NCBI GenBank assembly: GCA_013076295.1 | Contig: RQOL01000516.1 | Span: forward strand, 248,001-312,000 | Length of the DNA: 64,000 nucleotides | DNA from: Sanderia malayensis | Lineage: Eukaryota; Cnidaria; Scyphozoa; Semaeostomeae; Pelagiidae | Direction: 5' to 3' | Notes under the pieces: generated by a model | The model's input: the letters and a program-made list of their open reading frames with translations, nothing else | Databases searched by the model: none | Told to the model about the DNA's origin: nothing | Shown here: positions 23,801-34,664 of the stretch, piece by piece | How the letters are laid out: every line of letters starts with the position of its first letter | Position numbering within the stretch: the stretch's first letter is position 1 | Translations under genes and position numbers: made by a program

Positions 23801-26800
23801 TTTCCTGCCTTCCCATTCTTCACTTTTTATGACTTCCCACTTTTGATGCAATTTTTCAAACTCTTTCAATTTGCATCAAATTTTGTGGAAAGTGCAAATT
23901 TGGTGTGCTGAATTTGAACATGAAACAGGTTTTTGAAATTGTCATGTTTTGAGGGCATAAAACGGCGCAAAAAAGGGGAATATCCAATTTTTCAGACTCT
24001 TTCAATTTGCATCAAATTTCGTTGAAAATACAATTTCGGTGTTATGAAATTAAATATTTAACTTGTTTTTTGAACTCCTTATGCTTTGGGGGAATAGGAC
24101 GGTGTAGAAGGGGGAATATGGAAATTTTCAAACTCCTTCAATTTGTATCAAATTTTGTGGAAAGTACAAATTTGGTATGCTGAATTTGAACATGAAGCTG
24201 GTTTTTGAAATTTTCATGTTTTGAGGCCATACAAGGTTGTAAAAGGGGGCAATATGCAATTTTTCAAACTCGTTCAATTTGTATCAAATTTTGTGGAAAG
24301 TACAATTTTGGTATGATGACTTCCCACCTTTGCTGACTTCCCACTTTTTCTTGGCTTCCCATTTTCCACTTTTGATGACTTCCCATATTTGATGACTTCC
24401 CACTTTACCTGACTTCCCACTCCTCACTTTTGACGACCTCCTACTTTTGGTGACTTCCCACTTTTAGTAATATTCAAATTTTCCATCTCGTTCAAGTTGG
24501 AAATATGCCATAGTAAATATAGTACAAACAGTACAAATATAAAAATACAATTTTGGTATGATGACTTCCCACCTTTGCTGACTTCCCACTTTTCTTGACT
24601 TCCCATTTTCCACATTTGATGACTTCCCACTTTTGGTGGTTTCCCACTCTTTGTCAGATAAAGTGGGGCTCTTCAATGTAATTATTCCGTTGAACCTCCT
24701 TTGTTTCCTTCCAAAGTTAATGCCCGTGACACTAGCTGTAGGAAGAGTGGATACGATAATTCGTGTATGCTTTATTGAGATTCTGTTCATACTGTGCGAT
24801 GTCCGCTTGCCTTATCTATGGGAAGCGAATGTCACCATAATCAGATAAAACCACTTTTGGTAGCTTCCCACTTCCCACTTTTGGTGACTTCCCACTTTTG
24901 ATGATTTCCCACTTTTCCCGTCTTCCCACCTCCCACTTTTGATGACTTCTCACTTTTGATCCAATTTTTCAAACTCTTTCTATTTGCATCAAATTTTGTG
25001 CAAAGTACAAATTTGGTGTGCTGAATTTGAAAAGGAAGCTGGTTTTTGTAATTTTCATGCTTTGAGGGCATAGAAGGTTGAAAAAGGGGGCAATATGCAA
25101 GTTTTCAAACTCGTTCAATTTGAATCAAATTTTGTGGAAAGTACAATTTTGGTATGAGGACTTCCCACTTTGCTGACTTCCCACTTTTTCTTGACTTCCC
25201 ACTTTCCAATTCTGATGACTTCCCACTTTTGCCTGACTTCCCACTTCCCACTTTTGCCGATTTGTAACATTTGATGCACATTTTCAAACTCGTTCAATTT
25301 GCATCAAATTCTGTTGAAAGTACAATTTTGGTATGATGACTTCCCACTTCTTATGACTTCCTACTTTTTCCTGCCTTCCCACTCTTCACTTTTGATGAGT
25401 TCCCACTTTTGATTCCATTTTTTCAAACTCTTTCAATTTGCATCAAATTTTGTGGAAAGTACAAATTTGGTGTGCTGAATTTGAACATGAAACGGGTTTT
25501 TGAAATTGTTATGTTTTCAGGACATATAACGGGGTAAAAAAGGGGAATATCCCATTTTTGAAACTCTTTCAATTTGCATCAAACTTTGTGGAAAGTACAA
25601 TTTTGGTATGATGACTTCCCACTTCTGATGACTTCCCGCTTTTTCCTGCCTTCCCACTCTTCACTTTTGATGACTTCCCACTTTTGATGCAATTTTTCAA
25701 ACTCTTTCAATTTGTATCAAATTTTGTGGAAAGTACAAATTTGGTGTGCTGAATATGAACATGAAGCTGGTTTCTGAAATTTTAATTGTTCGAGGGCATA
25801 AAACGTGCTAAAAGGGGCAATATGCAATTTTTCAACTCGTTCAACTTGCATCAAATATTATGGAAAGGTCATTTTCGGTGTACTGAAATAGAATATGAAA
25901 CTTGTTTTTTGAAATTTTAATGTTTTGGGAAATGAGATGGGGTAGTATAAGCGGGCAATATGCAATTTTCAAACCCATTCAATTTGTATCAAATTTTGTG
26001 GAAAGTACAATTTTGGTATGATGACTTCCCACTTTTGCTGACTTCCCAATTTCTCTTGACTTCCCACTTCCCACATTTGATGACTTCCCACTTTTTCTTG
26101 ACTTCCCACCCCCCACTTTTGATGACTTCCTACTTTTGATGCAATTTTTCAAACTCGTTCAATGTGCATCAAAATTTGGTTGAAAGTACAATTTTGTATG
26201 ATGATTTCCCACTTCTGCTCACTTCCCACTTTTTCTTGACATTTCACTTCCCACTTTTGACGACTTCCCTCTTTTGGTGACTTCCCACTTTTTGTCAGAT
26301 AAAGTGAGTTTCATTCAGATAAAGTCGGTTTTCCTCAATATAGTTATTCCGTTGAAGCTCGCTTGTTTTTTTCCAAATTTAACGCCTGTGACACTAGCTG
26401 TAGGAAGAGTGGATACGATAATTCGTGCATGCTTTATTGAGATTCTGTTCATACTGTGTGATGTCCGCTTGCCTTATCTATGGGGTTCGAATGTCACGAT
26501 AATCAGATAAACCCACTTTTGGTAATTTCCCATCTTCACTCGTCCATGACTTCACTCGTTCAACTTGCATCAAATTTGGCGAAAAGTACAGTTTTTGTGT
26601 GCTGAATTTCAATATGAAACTGGTTTTTGAAATTTGCATGTTTTTGGGGCATACAACTGGGTATAAGGGTATATGACATGCAAATTTTCAAACTCGTTCA
26701 ATTTATATCAAATTTTGTGGAAAGTACAAGTTTGGTGTGCTGAATTTGAACATGAAGCTTGTTTTTGAAATTTTCATGTTTTGAGGGCATACAAGGTTGA

Positions 26801-29800
26801 AAAAGGGGGCAATATGCAAGTTTTCAAACTCGTTCAATTTGTATCAAATTTTGTGGAAAGTACAATTTTGGTATGATGACTTCCCACTTTCCTGATTTCC
26901 CACTTTTTCTTGACTTCCCACTTTCCAATTTTGATGACTTCCCACTTTTGCCTGACTTCCCACTTCCCACTTTTGACGATTTGCCACATTTGATGCAATT
27001 TTTCAAACTCCTTCAATTTGCATCAAATTCTGTGGAAAGTACATTTTTGGTATGATGACTTCCCACTTCTTATGACTTCCCACTTTTTCCTGACATCCCA
27101 CTTCCCACTTTTGATGACTTCCCACTTTTGAACACTTCCCACATTTTCCTGACTTCGCACTTCCCAATATTGATGACTTCCCACTTTTGATGCAAGTTTT
27201 CAAACTCGTTCAATTTGTATCAAATTTTGTGGAAAGTACAATTTTTGTATGATGACTTCCTACTTTGCCGACTTCCCACTTTTTCTTGACTTCCCACTTT
27301 CCAATTTTTGATAACTTCCCACTTCTGATGACTTCCCACTTTTTCCTGCCTTCCCACTTTTCACTTTTGATGATTTCGCAATTTTGATGCAATTTTTCAA
27401 ACTCTTTCAATTTGCATCAAACTTTCTGGAAAGCACAATTTTGGTATGATGACTTCCCACTTATGATGACTTCCACTCTTTCCTGCCTTCCCACTCTTCA
27501 CTTTTGATGACTTCCCACTTTTGATTCAATTTTTTCAAACTCTTTCACTTTGCATCAAATTTTGTGGAAAGTACAAATTTGGTGTGCTGAATTTGAACAT
27601 GAAACGGGTTTTTGAAATTGTCATGTTTTCAGGGCATAAAAGGGAGTAAAAGGGGGCAATATGAAATTTTTCAAACTCGTTCAATTTGTACCAATTTTTC
27701 TGGAAAGTACAATTTTGTTATGATGACTTACCACTTTGCTGTCCTCCCACTTTTTCTTGACTTCCCACTTTCCAATTTTGATCACTTCCCACCTCCCACT
27801 TTTGTCGATTAGCCACATTGGATGCAATTTTTCAGACTCGTTCAATTTGCATCAAATTTTGTGGAAAGTACTAATTTGGTATGATCACTTCCCACTTCTG
27901 ATGGCTTCCCACTTTTTCTCGACTTCCCACTTTCCAATTTTGATGACTTACCACTTTTGCCTGACTTTCCACTTCCCACTTTTGACGATTTGCCACTTTT
28001 GATGCAATTTTTCAAACTCTTTCAATTTGCATCAAACTTTGTGGAAAGTACAATTTTGGTATGATGACATCCCCCTTCTTATGACTTCCCACTTTTTCCT
28101 GACTTACCACTTCCCAATCTTGATGACTTCCCAATTTTGATTCCATTTTTTCAAACTCTTTCAATTTGTATCAAATTTTGTGGAAAGTACACGTTTGGTG
28201 TGCTGAATTTGAGCATGAAGCTTGTTTTTGAAATTTTCATGTTTTGAAGGCATACAAGGTTGTAAGAGAGGGCAATATGCAATTTTTCAAACTCGTTCAA
28301 TTTGTATCAAATTTTGTGGAAAGTACAATTTTTGTATGATGACTTCCTACTTCTGATGGCTTCCCACTTTTTCTCGACTTCCCACTTTCCAGTTTTGATG
28401 ACTTCCCAATTCTGATGACTTCCCACTTTTTCCTGACTTTCCACCTCCCACATTTAATGAATTCCCACTTTTCATGCAATTTTTCAAATTTGTTCAACTT
28501 GCATCAAATTTGGCGAAAAGTACAGTTTTGGTGTGCTGAATTTGAATATGAAACTTTTTTTTGAAATTTTTATGTGTTTGGGGCATACAACGGGGTATAA
28601 GGGACAACATGCAATTTTTCAAACTCGTTCAATTTGCATCAAGTTTTGTGGAATGTACAATTTTGGTGTCCTAAGATTGAACATGAAGCTGGTTTTTGGA
28701 ATTTTCATGTTTTGAGGGCATACAAGGTTGTATAAGGGGGCAATATGCAATTTTTCAAACTCGTTCAATTTGTATGAAATTTTGTGGAACATACAATTTT
28801 GGTATGATGACTTCCTACTTTTGTTCACTTCCCACGTTTTCTTGACTTCCCATTTTCCATTTTTGATAACTTCCCACTTCTGATGACTTCCCGCTTTTTC
28901 CTGCCTTCCCACTCTTCACTTTTGATGACTTCCCACTTTTGATGCAATTTCTCAAACTCTTTCAATTTGCATCAAATTTTGTGCAAAGTACAAATTTGGT
29001 GTTCTGAATTTGAAAATGAAGCTGTTTTTTGTAATTTTCATGCTTTGAGGGCATACAAGGTTGAAAAAGGGGGCAATATGCAAGTTTTCAAACTCGTTCA
29101 ATTTGCATCAAATTTGGCGAAAAGTGCAGTTTTCGTGTGCTGAATTTCAATATGAAACTGGTTTTTGAAATTTGTATGTTTTCGGGGCATACAACTGGGT
29201 ATAACATGCAAATTTTCAAACTCGTTCAATTTGTATCAAATTTTGTGGAAAGTACAATTTTGGTATGATGACTTCCCACTTTGCTGACTTCCCACTTTTT
29301 CTTAACTTCCCACTTTCCAATTTTGATGACTTCACACTTTTGCCTGACTTCCCACTTCCCACTTTTGACGATTTGCGACATTTGATGCAATTTTTCAAAC
29401 TCCTTCAATTTGCATCAAAATCTGTGGAAAGTACATTTTTGGTATGATGACTTCCCACTTCTTACGACTTCCCACTTTCTCCTGACTTCGCACTTCCCAA
29501 TATTGATGACTTCCCACTTTTGATGCAATTTTTCAAACTCTTTCAATTTGCATCAAACTTTGTGGAAAGTACAATTTTGGTATGATGACTTCCCACTTCT
29601 GATGACTTCCCACTTTTTCCTGCCTTCCCACTTTTCACTTTTCATGATTTCGCAATTTTGATGCAATTTTTCAAACTCTTTCAATTTGCATCAAATTTTG
29701 TGGAAAGTACAAATTTGCTGTGCTGAATTTCAATATGAAACTGGTTTTTGAAATTTTAATGTTTTGAGGGCATAAAACGTGCTAAAAGGGGCAATATGCA

Positions 29801-31159
29801 ATTTTTCAAGCTCGTTCAACTTGCATCAAATATTGTGGAAAGTGCATTTTCGGTGTACTGAAATAGAATATGAAACTTGTTTTTTGAAATTATAATGTTT
29901 TGGGGAATGAGACGGGGTAGTAAAAGCGGGCAATATGCAAATTTCATGCCCGTTCAATTTGTATCAAATTTTGTGGAAAGTACAGTTTTGGTATGATGAC
30001 TTCCCACTTTTGCTGACTTCCAATTTCTCTTGACTTCCCACTTCCCACTTCTGATGACTTCCCACTTTTACCTGCCTTCCCACTCTTCCCTTTTGATGAT
30101 TTCGCAATTATGATGCAATTTTTCAAACTCTATAAATTTGCATCAATTTTTGTGGAAAATACTAAATTGGTGTGTTGAATTTGAACATCAAACTGGATTT
30201 TGAAATTTTCATGTTTAGAGGGCATAAAACAGCCTAAAATGCAATTGCAATTTTGCAATTTTTCAAACTCGTTCAATTTGCATCAAGTGTTGTGGAATGT
30301 ACAATTTTGGTGTCCTAAGTTTGAACATGAAGCTGGTTGTTGGAATTTTCCTGTTTTGAGGGCATGCAAGGTTGTATAAGGGGGCAATATGCAATTTTTC
30401 AAACTCGTTCAATTTGTATGAAATTTTGTGGAACATACAATTTGGTATGATGACTTCCTACTTTTGTTCACTTCCCACGTTTTCTTGACTTCCCATTTTC
30501 CACTTTTGATCACTTCCCACTTCTGATGACTTCCCACTTTTTCCTGCCTTCCCACTCTTCACTTTTGATGACTTCCCACTTTTGATGCAATTTTTCAAAC
30601 TCTTTCAATTTGCATCAAATTTTGTGCAAAGTACAAATTTGGTGTGCTGAATTTGAAAAGGAAGCTGGTTTTTGTAATTTTTATGCTTTGAGGGCATACA
30701 AGGTTGAAAAAGGGGGCAAAATGCAAGTTTTCAAACTCGTTCAATTTGTATCAAATTTCGTTGAAAATACAATTTCGGTGTTATGAAATTAAATATTTAA
30801 CTTGTTTTTTGAACTCCTTATGCTTTGGGGGAATAGGACGGTGTAGAAGGGGAATATGGAAATTTTCAAACTCCTTCAATTTGTATCAAATTTTGTGGAA
30901 AGTACAAATTTGGTATGCTGAATTTGAACATGAAGCTGGTTTTTGAAATTTTCATGTTTTGAGGCCATACAAGGTTGTAAAAGGGGGCAATATGCAATTT
31001 TTCAAACTCGTTCAATTTGTATCAAATTTCGTGGAAAGTACAATTTTGGTATGATGACTTCCTACTTTTGCTGACTTCCCACGTTTTCCTGACTTCCCAT
31101 TTTCCATATTTGATAACTTCCCACTTCTGATGATTTCCCACTTTTTCCTGCCTTCCCAT
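20891..31159. repeat. Mosaic satellite, block 4
   Basis: 20895 to about 24530 duplicates 8130-11781. From about 24270 to 30100 the sequence reappears, with extra expansions, at about 51660-64000 (offset 27390 falling to 27253, then rising to 28355). It contains CAGATAAAG modules at 24643 and 26283, a TCATTTTCGGTGTACTGAAAT module near 25870 and 29845, and the TGAGGGCATACAAGG module many times. It ends at CCAT (31156-31159), the left target duplication of the gypsy element. No gene is seen. Confidence 0.9.
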
Positions 31160-31528
31160 TGTAAAACCACTTAAAAGGGGGTTTTACACGTGGGTTCAAC
31201 AACGAAGGTTCAAACACAACAGATTATTAATATTACGACAAACTCACAGTTATTTTCTTGACAGAAGAGTCTTTGGTGATTCGGTTTCTTTTTCGTTCAA
31301 ATTCACTTCTTAAGTCAAATTTTATTGATACTGATACTCGTGACGCGGTCACTCAACAACAACCAACAAAAATCCAACTGCACATTTAACTACAAATTCA
31401 ACTCTACTAAAAATCAATGAGAAGAAGATTATATACCGATACTTGTTACACGTGTCTACGTTTACCAAAAAAGGAATAATATTGTTTAAAGATTAAGTTC
31501 TACCAATCAAAATTAAGCAAGTCATTAA

Positions 31529-31960
31529 CCCTTTCCGTCCCAGCGTCCCAGTAAGGTCCCAGATGAAAAAATTTTGCGAAAAAATAAATTTGTTTAGAAT
31601 TCGTTAAAAAATGGCACAAAGGACAATGTTTATGTGTAGAACTCGAAAATCAAGTTTGTTTTTGAAAATTCTGAAGGTAAAGGGGTCAAAAATCGAGGTA
31701 AAGAAGGGCAATTTTATAGCTAAACAAAGAGATTTCAGGCTCGTGAAAGGCAAATTCAAGTTCGAAAATAGAATTGATTTAGATTTCCGTGTTCGATGAA
31801 GCCCGCGCGATGCTGGAGCAAAGCTGAGAATTAGTCATGAGTCATGCTACAATTGAAGGCTTGTTTCAACTAATGATTTGAAATCTTAATAAATGTCCGA
31901 GTAATTATGTAAGGTTTCTACTATAGTTAACATAACATGTTCCAAATCAATTATTAGGAT
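31529..31960 (+). repeat. piggyBac left terminal inverted repeat
   Basis: It pairs with 34042-34473. The last 14 bp (31947-31960) also encode the transposase stop codon and final residues. A 62-codon frame in each arm (31611-31799, 34203-34391) is simply the same sequence seen twice and has no independent support. Confidence 0.95.
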
Positions 31961-33851
31961 CTTCTTGCGAATTGTTGCTGGCCACATCAAACTCACGGGC
32001 TACATGATACTCATTCCAGCAGTATCGTCCAGTTTCTGTTGAACACAATGGAAGAGGTTCGCCAGGGCTAGAACATTTGCCACACATAAAAGAGGTTTTC
32101 TTGTGACAAATTCGGCATTTCAACCGACACTCTTTGCTGCTGGACTCCGAAGAAGTAATTCTCTTGTTATCGTGACGGCCCTTTTTTGGTGACGTAATTG
32201 TTGCTTCCAGAGAACGCTTTTTTGTGCTAAGTTTACCGGTAGGGTAATGCAGCACTGCATGTTTGCCATTGGTCATGCGATATTTTGCGTACCATACACG
32301 TATTACGCTGAACCGAAAAGAGCTCTGAGATTTGTCGTCTCTACTCAACCCACCAAGGAGATAGGGGGAATTGCGCCAAAGAGTATGCCCATTTACCAAA
32401 ACATACATCTCACATAGACTATCATAAATCCTACTTTGCTTCCTTACGCTTCTAAATCCTGTGTTATAGTAAGATAGCTGCTGATTAGTTTTATCTACCC
32501 ATCCATAAATTTCTCTATACAACTGAGCAACGAATGGTACGTTTATAACGACCCTTTCTGCTCCTTGGTTGACTTGAGTGGGTTGCCAAAACGCTTCCCC
32601 CGACTTGATGTCATTATCTAAAAATACAACTACGTTATTGTCATTCCAATAGGTAACGTTTAGGTTTCCATTGTGCAAACTTTGGGAAAAGCCTCTTAAA
32701 AATGATCTTGAAGCCTTAATGTTGGCCTTGTGGTTGCTTGGAAGGTGTGCTGTATTTCCACGCTGGGTTGCAATCATTCTTGTCTGCCAAAGTCTTTTGG
32801 CGTCAGTCAAGAGTTTCAGTGTCGGATACCCACTATCCATCACAACTAGTCTTCCTGTTCCCTTATACCCTGACAATAGCTGCTCCACGATGTCATAATT
32901 TTTGCCATTTTGTGCATTTCTGTATGTCTTTTTGCCAACTTTTGTCACGTGATTAATAACAAAATTCCCACCAAATTTGCCTTTATCGCTTACTTTGCAA
33001 ACCGTCCAGCCCATTCTAACTGGCTTGTCAGGATTCCTTATTTTATATGGATTTCTTTTGCTTTTACTAACAACTCTTCCTTCATCGACACACAATTTCC
33101 AGCCGACAGACCACTTTGAAAGGGACTTCTGTCTCAAGTATTCCACGCCAGCATTTATGTTCTGCAACGGATGGTACGTAGGATGAGCTCTTGCTGGTAA
33201 TACTGTGCTTTTAATTACTCTGAAATGCTTTAACAACAACCGAAATACATCACGGCTCATCAACTTTTTAATTTCAGGCTGAGCTTTTAGAGGGTCTTCA
33301 CTCCAAGCCCATCTGTACTGCGGATAGCCAAGAAGTTGCAGATGCCATTTGATTGCAAAAAAACCTCTCATGAACTGTATTCCCTTCTCATCACTGCTTA
33401 TCCTTCCAATTTGTCCTCTAAACTGGGGATCGTTTTCACGGTGTTCATTCGTGCTTTCAATACACATTAGCACAAATTCATCATCCATGATACTCTCAAC
33501 TACATCATGAGGCTTAGCATCATTTTGAAACACAATTTTTGGTTTTCCAAACTCGGGAATATCTTCGTTCGGGCTCAGTGTGTTTTGAGATTGGATGTCA
33601 GCGTTTTTTGACCAATAGCAACAACCATTATCATCATCATCGCTTTCAACGCCCGGAGGATCATACGTTTCCTCATCCTCGATTGATCTTACATCGTCTT
33701 CTTCAGAAGATTCTGTAGCATAGTAACTATCCTCGTTGTCATCCTCATCATCATCATCATCATCAAAATCATCATCATCATCATCATCATCATTGGTTAA
33801 ACTTTCTTCATCAGACAGGTTCTCGCAAGAGGTACAACATTCGTAGTCCAT
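31947..33851 (-). CDS. piggyBac-family transposase
   Basis: 634 residues from the ATG at 33851; an upstream TTG is in frame but unlikely to be the start. It catalyses cut-and-paste transposition at TTAA in the nucleus. Residues 1-75 are very acidic, with long Asp runs (about 21-40). The DDE_Tnp_1_7-type core follows. The candidate catalytic acids are D256 (LCVDEG), D339 (VVMDSGYPT), D404 (TYWND) and D453 (GWVDKTNQ), matching the order of the piggyBac DDD/D core. A Lys/Ser-rich linker (about 540-573) leads to a Cys-rich tail with C-x3-C-x2-C and C-x2-C spacing (about 575-611), the zinc-binding domain used to bind the inverted repeats. Length is typical and no stop or frameshift is seen. No intron is needed. 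Confidence 0.95.
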   Translation of the reverse strand: MDYECCTSCENLSDEESLTNDDDDDDDDFDDDDDDEDDNEDSYYATESSEEDDVRSIEDEETYDPPGVESDDDDNGCCYWSKNADIQSQNTLSPNEDIPEFGKPKIVFQNDAKPHDVVESIMDDEFVLMCIESTNEHRENDPQFRGQIGRISSDEKGIQFMRGFFAIKWHLQLLGYPQYRWAWSEDPLKAQPEIKKLMSRDVFRLLLKHFRVIKSTVLPARAHPTYHPLQNINAGVEYLRQKSLSKWSVGWKLCVDEGRVVSKSKRNPYKIRNPDKPVRMGWTVCKVSDKGKFGGNFVINHVTKVGKKTYRNAQNGKNYDIVEQLLSGYKGTGRLVVMDSGYPTLKLLTDAKRLWQTRMIATQRGNTAHLPSNHKANIKASRSFLRGFSQSLHNGNLNVTYWNDNNVVVFLDNDIKSGEAFWQPTQVNQGAERVVINVPFVAQLYREIYGWVDKTNQQLSYYNTGFRSVRKQSRIYDSLCEMYVLVNGHTLWRNSPYLLGGLSRDDKSQSSFRFSVIRVWYAKYRMTNGKHAVLHYPTGKLSTKKRSLEATITSPKKGRHDNKRITSSESSSKECRLKCRICHKKTSFMCGKCSSPGEPLPLCSTETGRYCWNEYHVAREFDVASNNSQEDPNN

Positions 33852-33879
33852 ACTCAATTCTCTTTCAAATTCAGATAAG

Positions 33880-33907
33880 CATTAGTAAACAAACATTAGT
33901 AAACAAA
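33880..33907 (-). repeat. Short direct repeat upstream of the transposase start
   Basis: CATTAGTAAACAAA occurs twice back to back, 29-56 bp before the transposase ATG, on the minus-strand leader. It may be a regulatory or leader element; function unknown. Confidence 0.4.
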
Positions 33908-34041
33908 TGGTGTCGTCATGTCGTCATATGACTTTCCCGCCAATTTTTACCCAGGCTCCTTTACTTCAAACAACCGAAGTTTTTATACGTGAAAATCCTA
34001 TCGTGTTTTTGTTAAAATCCTACCTTGAAATTCTACATAAA

Positions 34042-34473
34042 ATCCTAATAATTGATTTGGAACATGTTATGTTAACTATAGTAGAAACCTTACATAATTA
34101 CTCGGACATTTATTAAGATTTCAAATCATTAGTTGAAACAAGCCTTCAATTGTAGCATGACTCATGACTAATTCTCAGCTTTGCTCCAGCATCGCGGGGG
34201 CTTCATCGAACACGGAAATCTAAATCAATGCTATTTTCGAACTTGAATTTGCCTTTCACGAGCCTGAAATCTCTTTGTTTAGCTATAAAATTGCCCTTCT
34301 TTACCTCGATTTTTGACCCCTTTACCTTCAGAATTTTCAAAAACAAACTTGATTTTCGAGTTCTACACATAAACATTGTCCTTTGTGCCATTTTTTAACG
34401 AATTCTAAACAAATTTATTTTTTCGCAAAATTTTTTCATCTGGGACCTTACTGGGACGCTGGGACGGAAAGGG
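34042..34473 (-). repeat. piggyBac right terminal inverted repeat
   Basis: Inverted copy of 31529-31960, ending GGGACGGAAAGGG before TTAA. It presumably includes the transposase promoter, since the coding strand reads inward from here; I see no clear TATA box. Confidence 0.95.
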
Positions 34474-34621
34474 TTAATGAGTTAAAAATTACGAAATACA
34501 AAATCAAAGTTCAACTAAAAGAGATTACGAAATTAGGAATATATAAAAATCAAAGGTCAATTGTTACCATGGTTAATTGTTGCTATAGTTGCAAGCATCG
34601 TTCCATTGCTGTTTCGCAACA

Positions 34622-34635
34622 TTACTCCCCTCTTT
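34622..34635 (-). other. Polypurine tract of the gypsy element
   Basis: On the minus strand AAAGAGGGGAGTAA abuts the start of the 3' LTR (TGTTGCG). This is the plus-strand priming site position for LTR retrotransposons. Confidence 0.8.
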
Positions 34636-34664
34636 AAATTCAAGCCTCCTGGCTTGTAGAACAG

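Larger units (their letters stand above)
11958..24530. repeat. 12-kb tandem duplication, copy 2
   Basis: This is a direct copy of 1 to about 11781. Homology ends near 24530, at the same AGTACAAACAGT motif, after which this copy continues with a different module (ACAAATATAAAAATAC). From about 16.7 to 23 kb it carries many single-base deletions relative to copy 1, for example ggtatactgg against ggtattactgg, and aggccatcac against aggcccatcac. These could be real decay or unpolished long-read sequence. Confidence 0.88.
31529..34473 (-). mobile_element. piggyBac transposon, apparently intact
   Basis: 2945 bp flanked by TTAA at 31525-31528 and 34474-34477. The ends are CCCTTTCCGTCCCAG and its complement. 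The terminal inverted repeats are unusually long, 432 bp each (31529-31960 and 34042-34473), with 2 mismatches by eye (near 31772 and 31805). Three GTCCCAG direct repeats lie in the outermost 35 bp of each end, a likely transposase-binding cluster. One full-length transposase frame lies between the ends. Near-identical ends and an open frame indicate a young copy. Confidence 0.96.
31160..34621 (-). repeat. Gypsy 3' LTR, split by piggyBac
   Basis: In element orientation it starts TGTTGCGAAACAGC at 34621 and ends GTGGTTTTACA at 31160. It is interrupted between 31528 and 34474 by the piggyBac insertion. The other LTR shows the empty site (aagtcattaatgagtt near 43850). Confidence 0.95.

Noticed and set aside
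1..31159. Many minus-strand frames rich in KWEV, GSHQK and SGKS repeats (60-130 codons)
   Set aside because: They are direct translations of the satellite unit, occur in two or three frames at the same place, mostly start with TTG, and end wherever a module changes. No sign of a protein family.
31611..31799. 62-codon frame MAQRTMFMCR at both piggyBac ends
   Set aside because: It lies wholly in the 432-bp terminal inverted repeat, so it appears twice by symmetry; no homology recognised.
32671..33186. Plus-strand frames opposite the transposase
   Set aside because: Shadows of the long transposase frame on the other strand.
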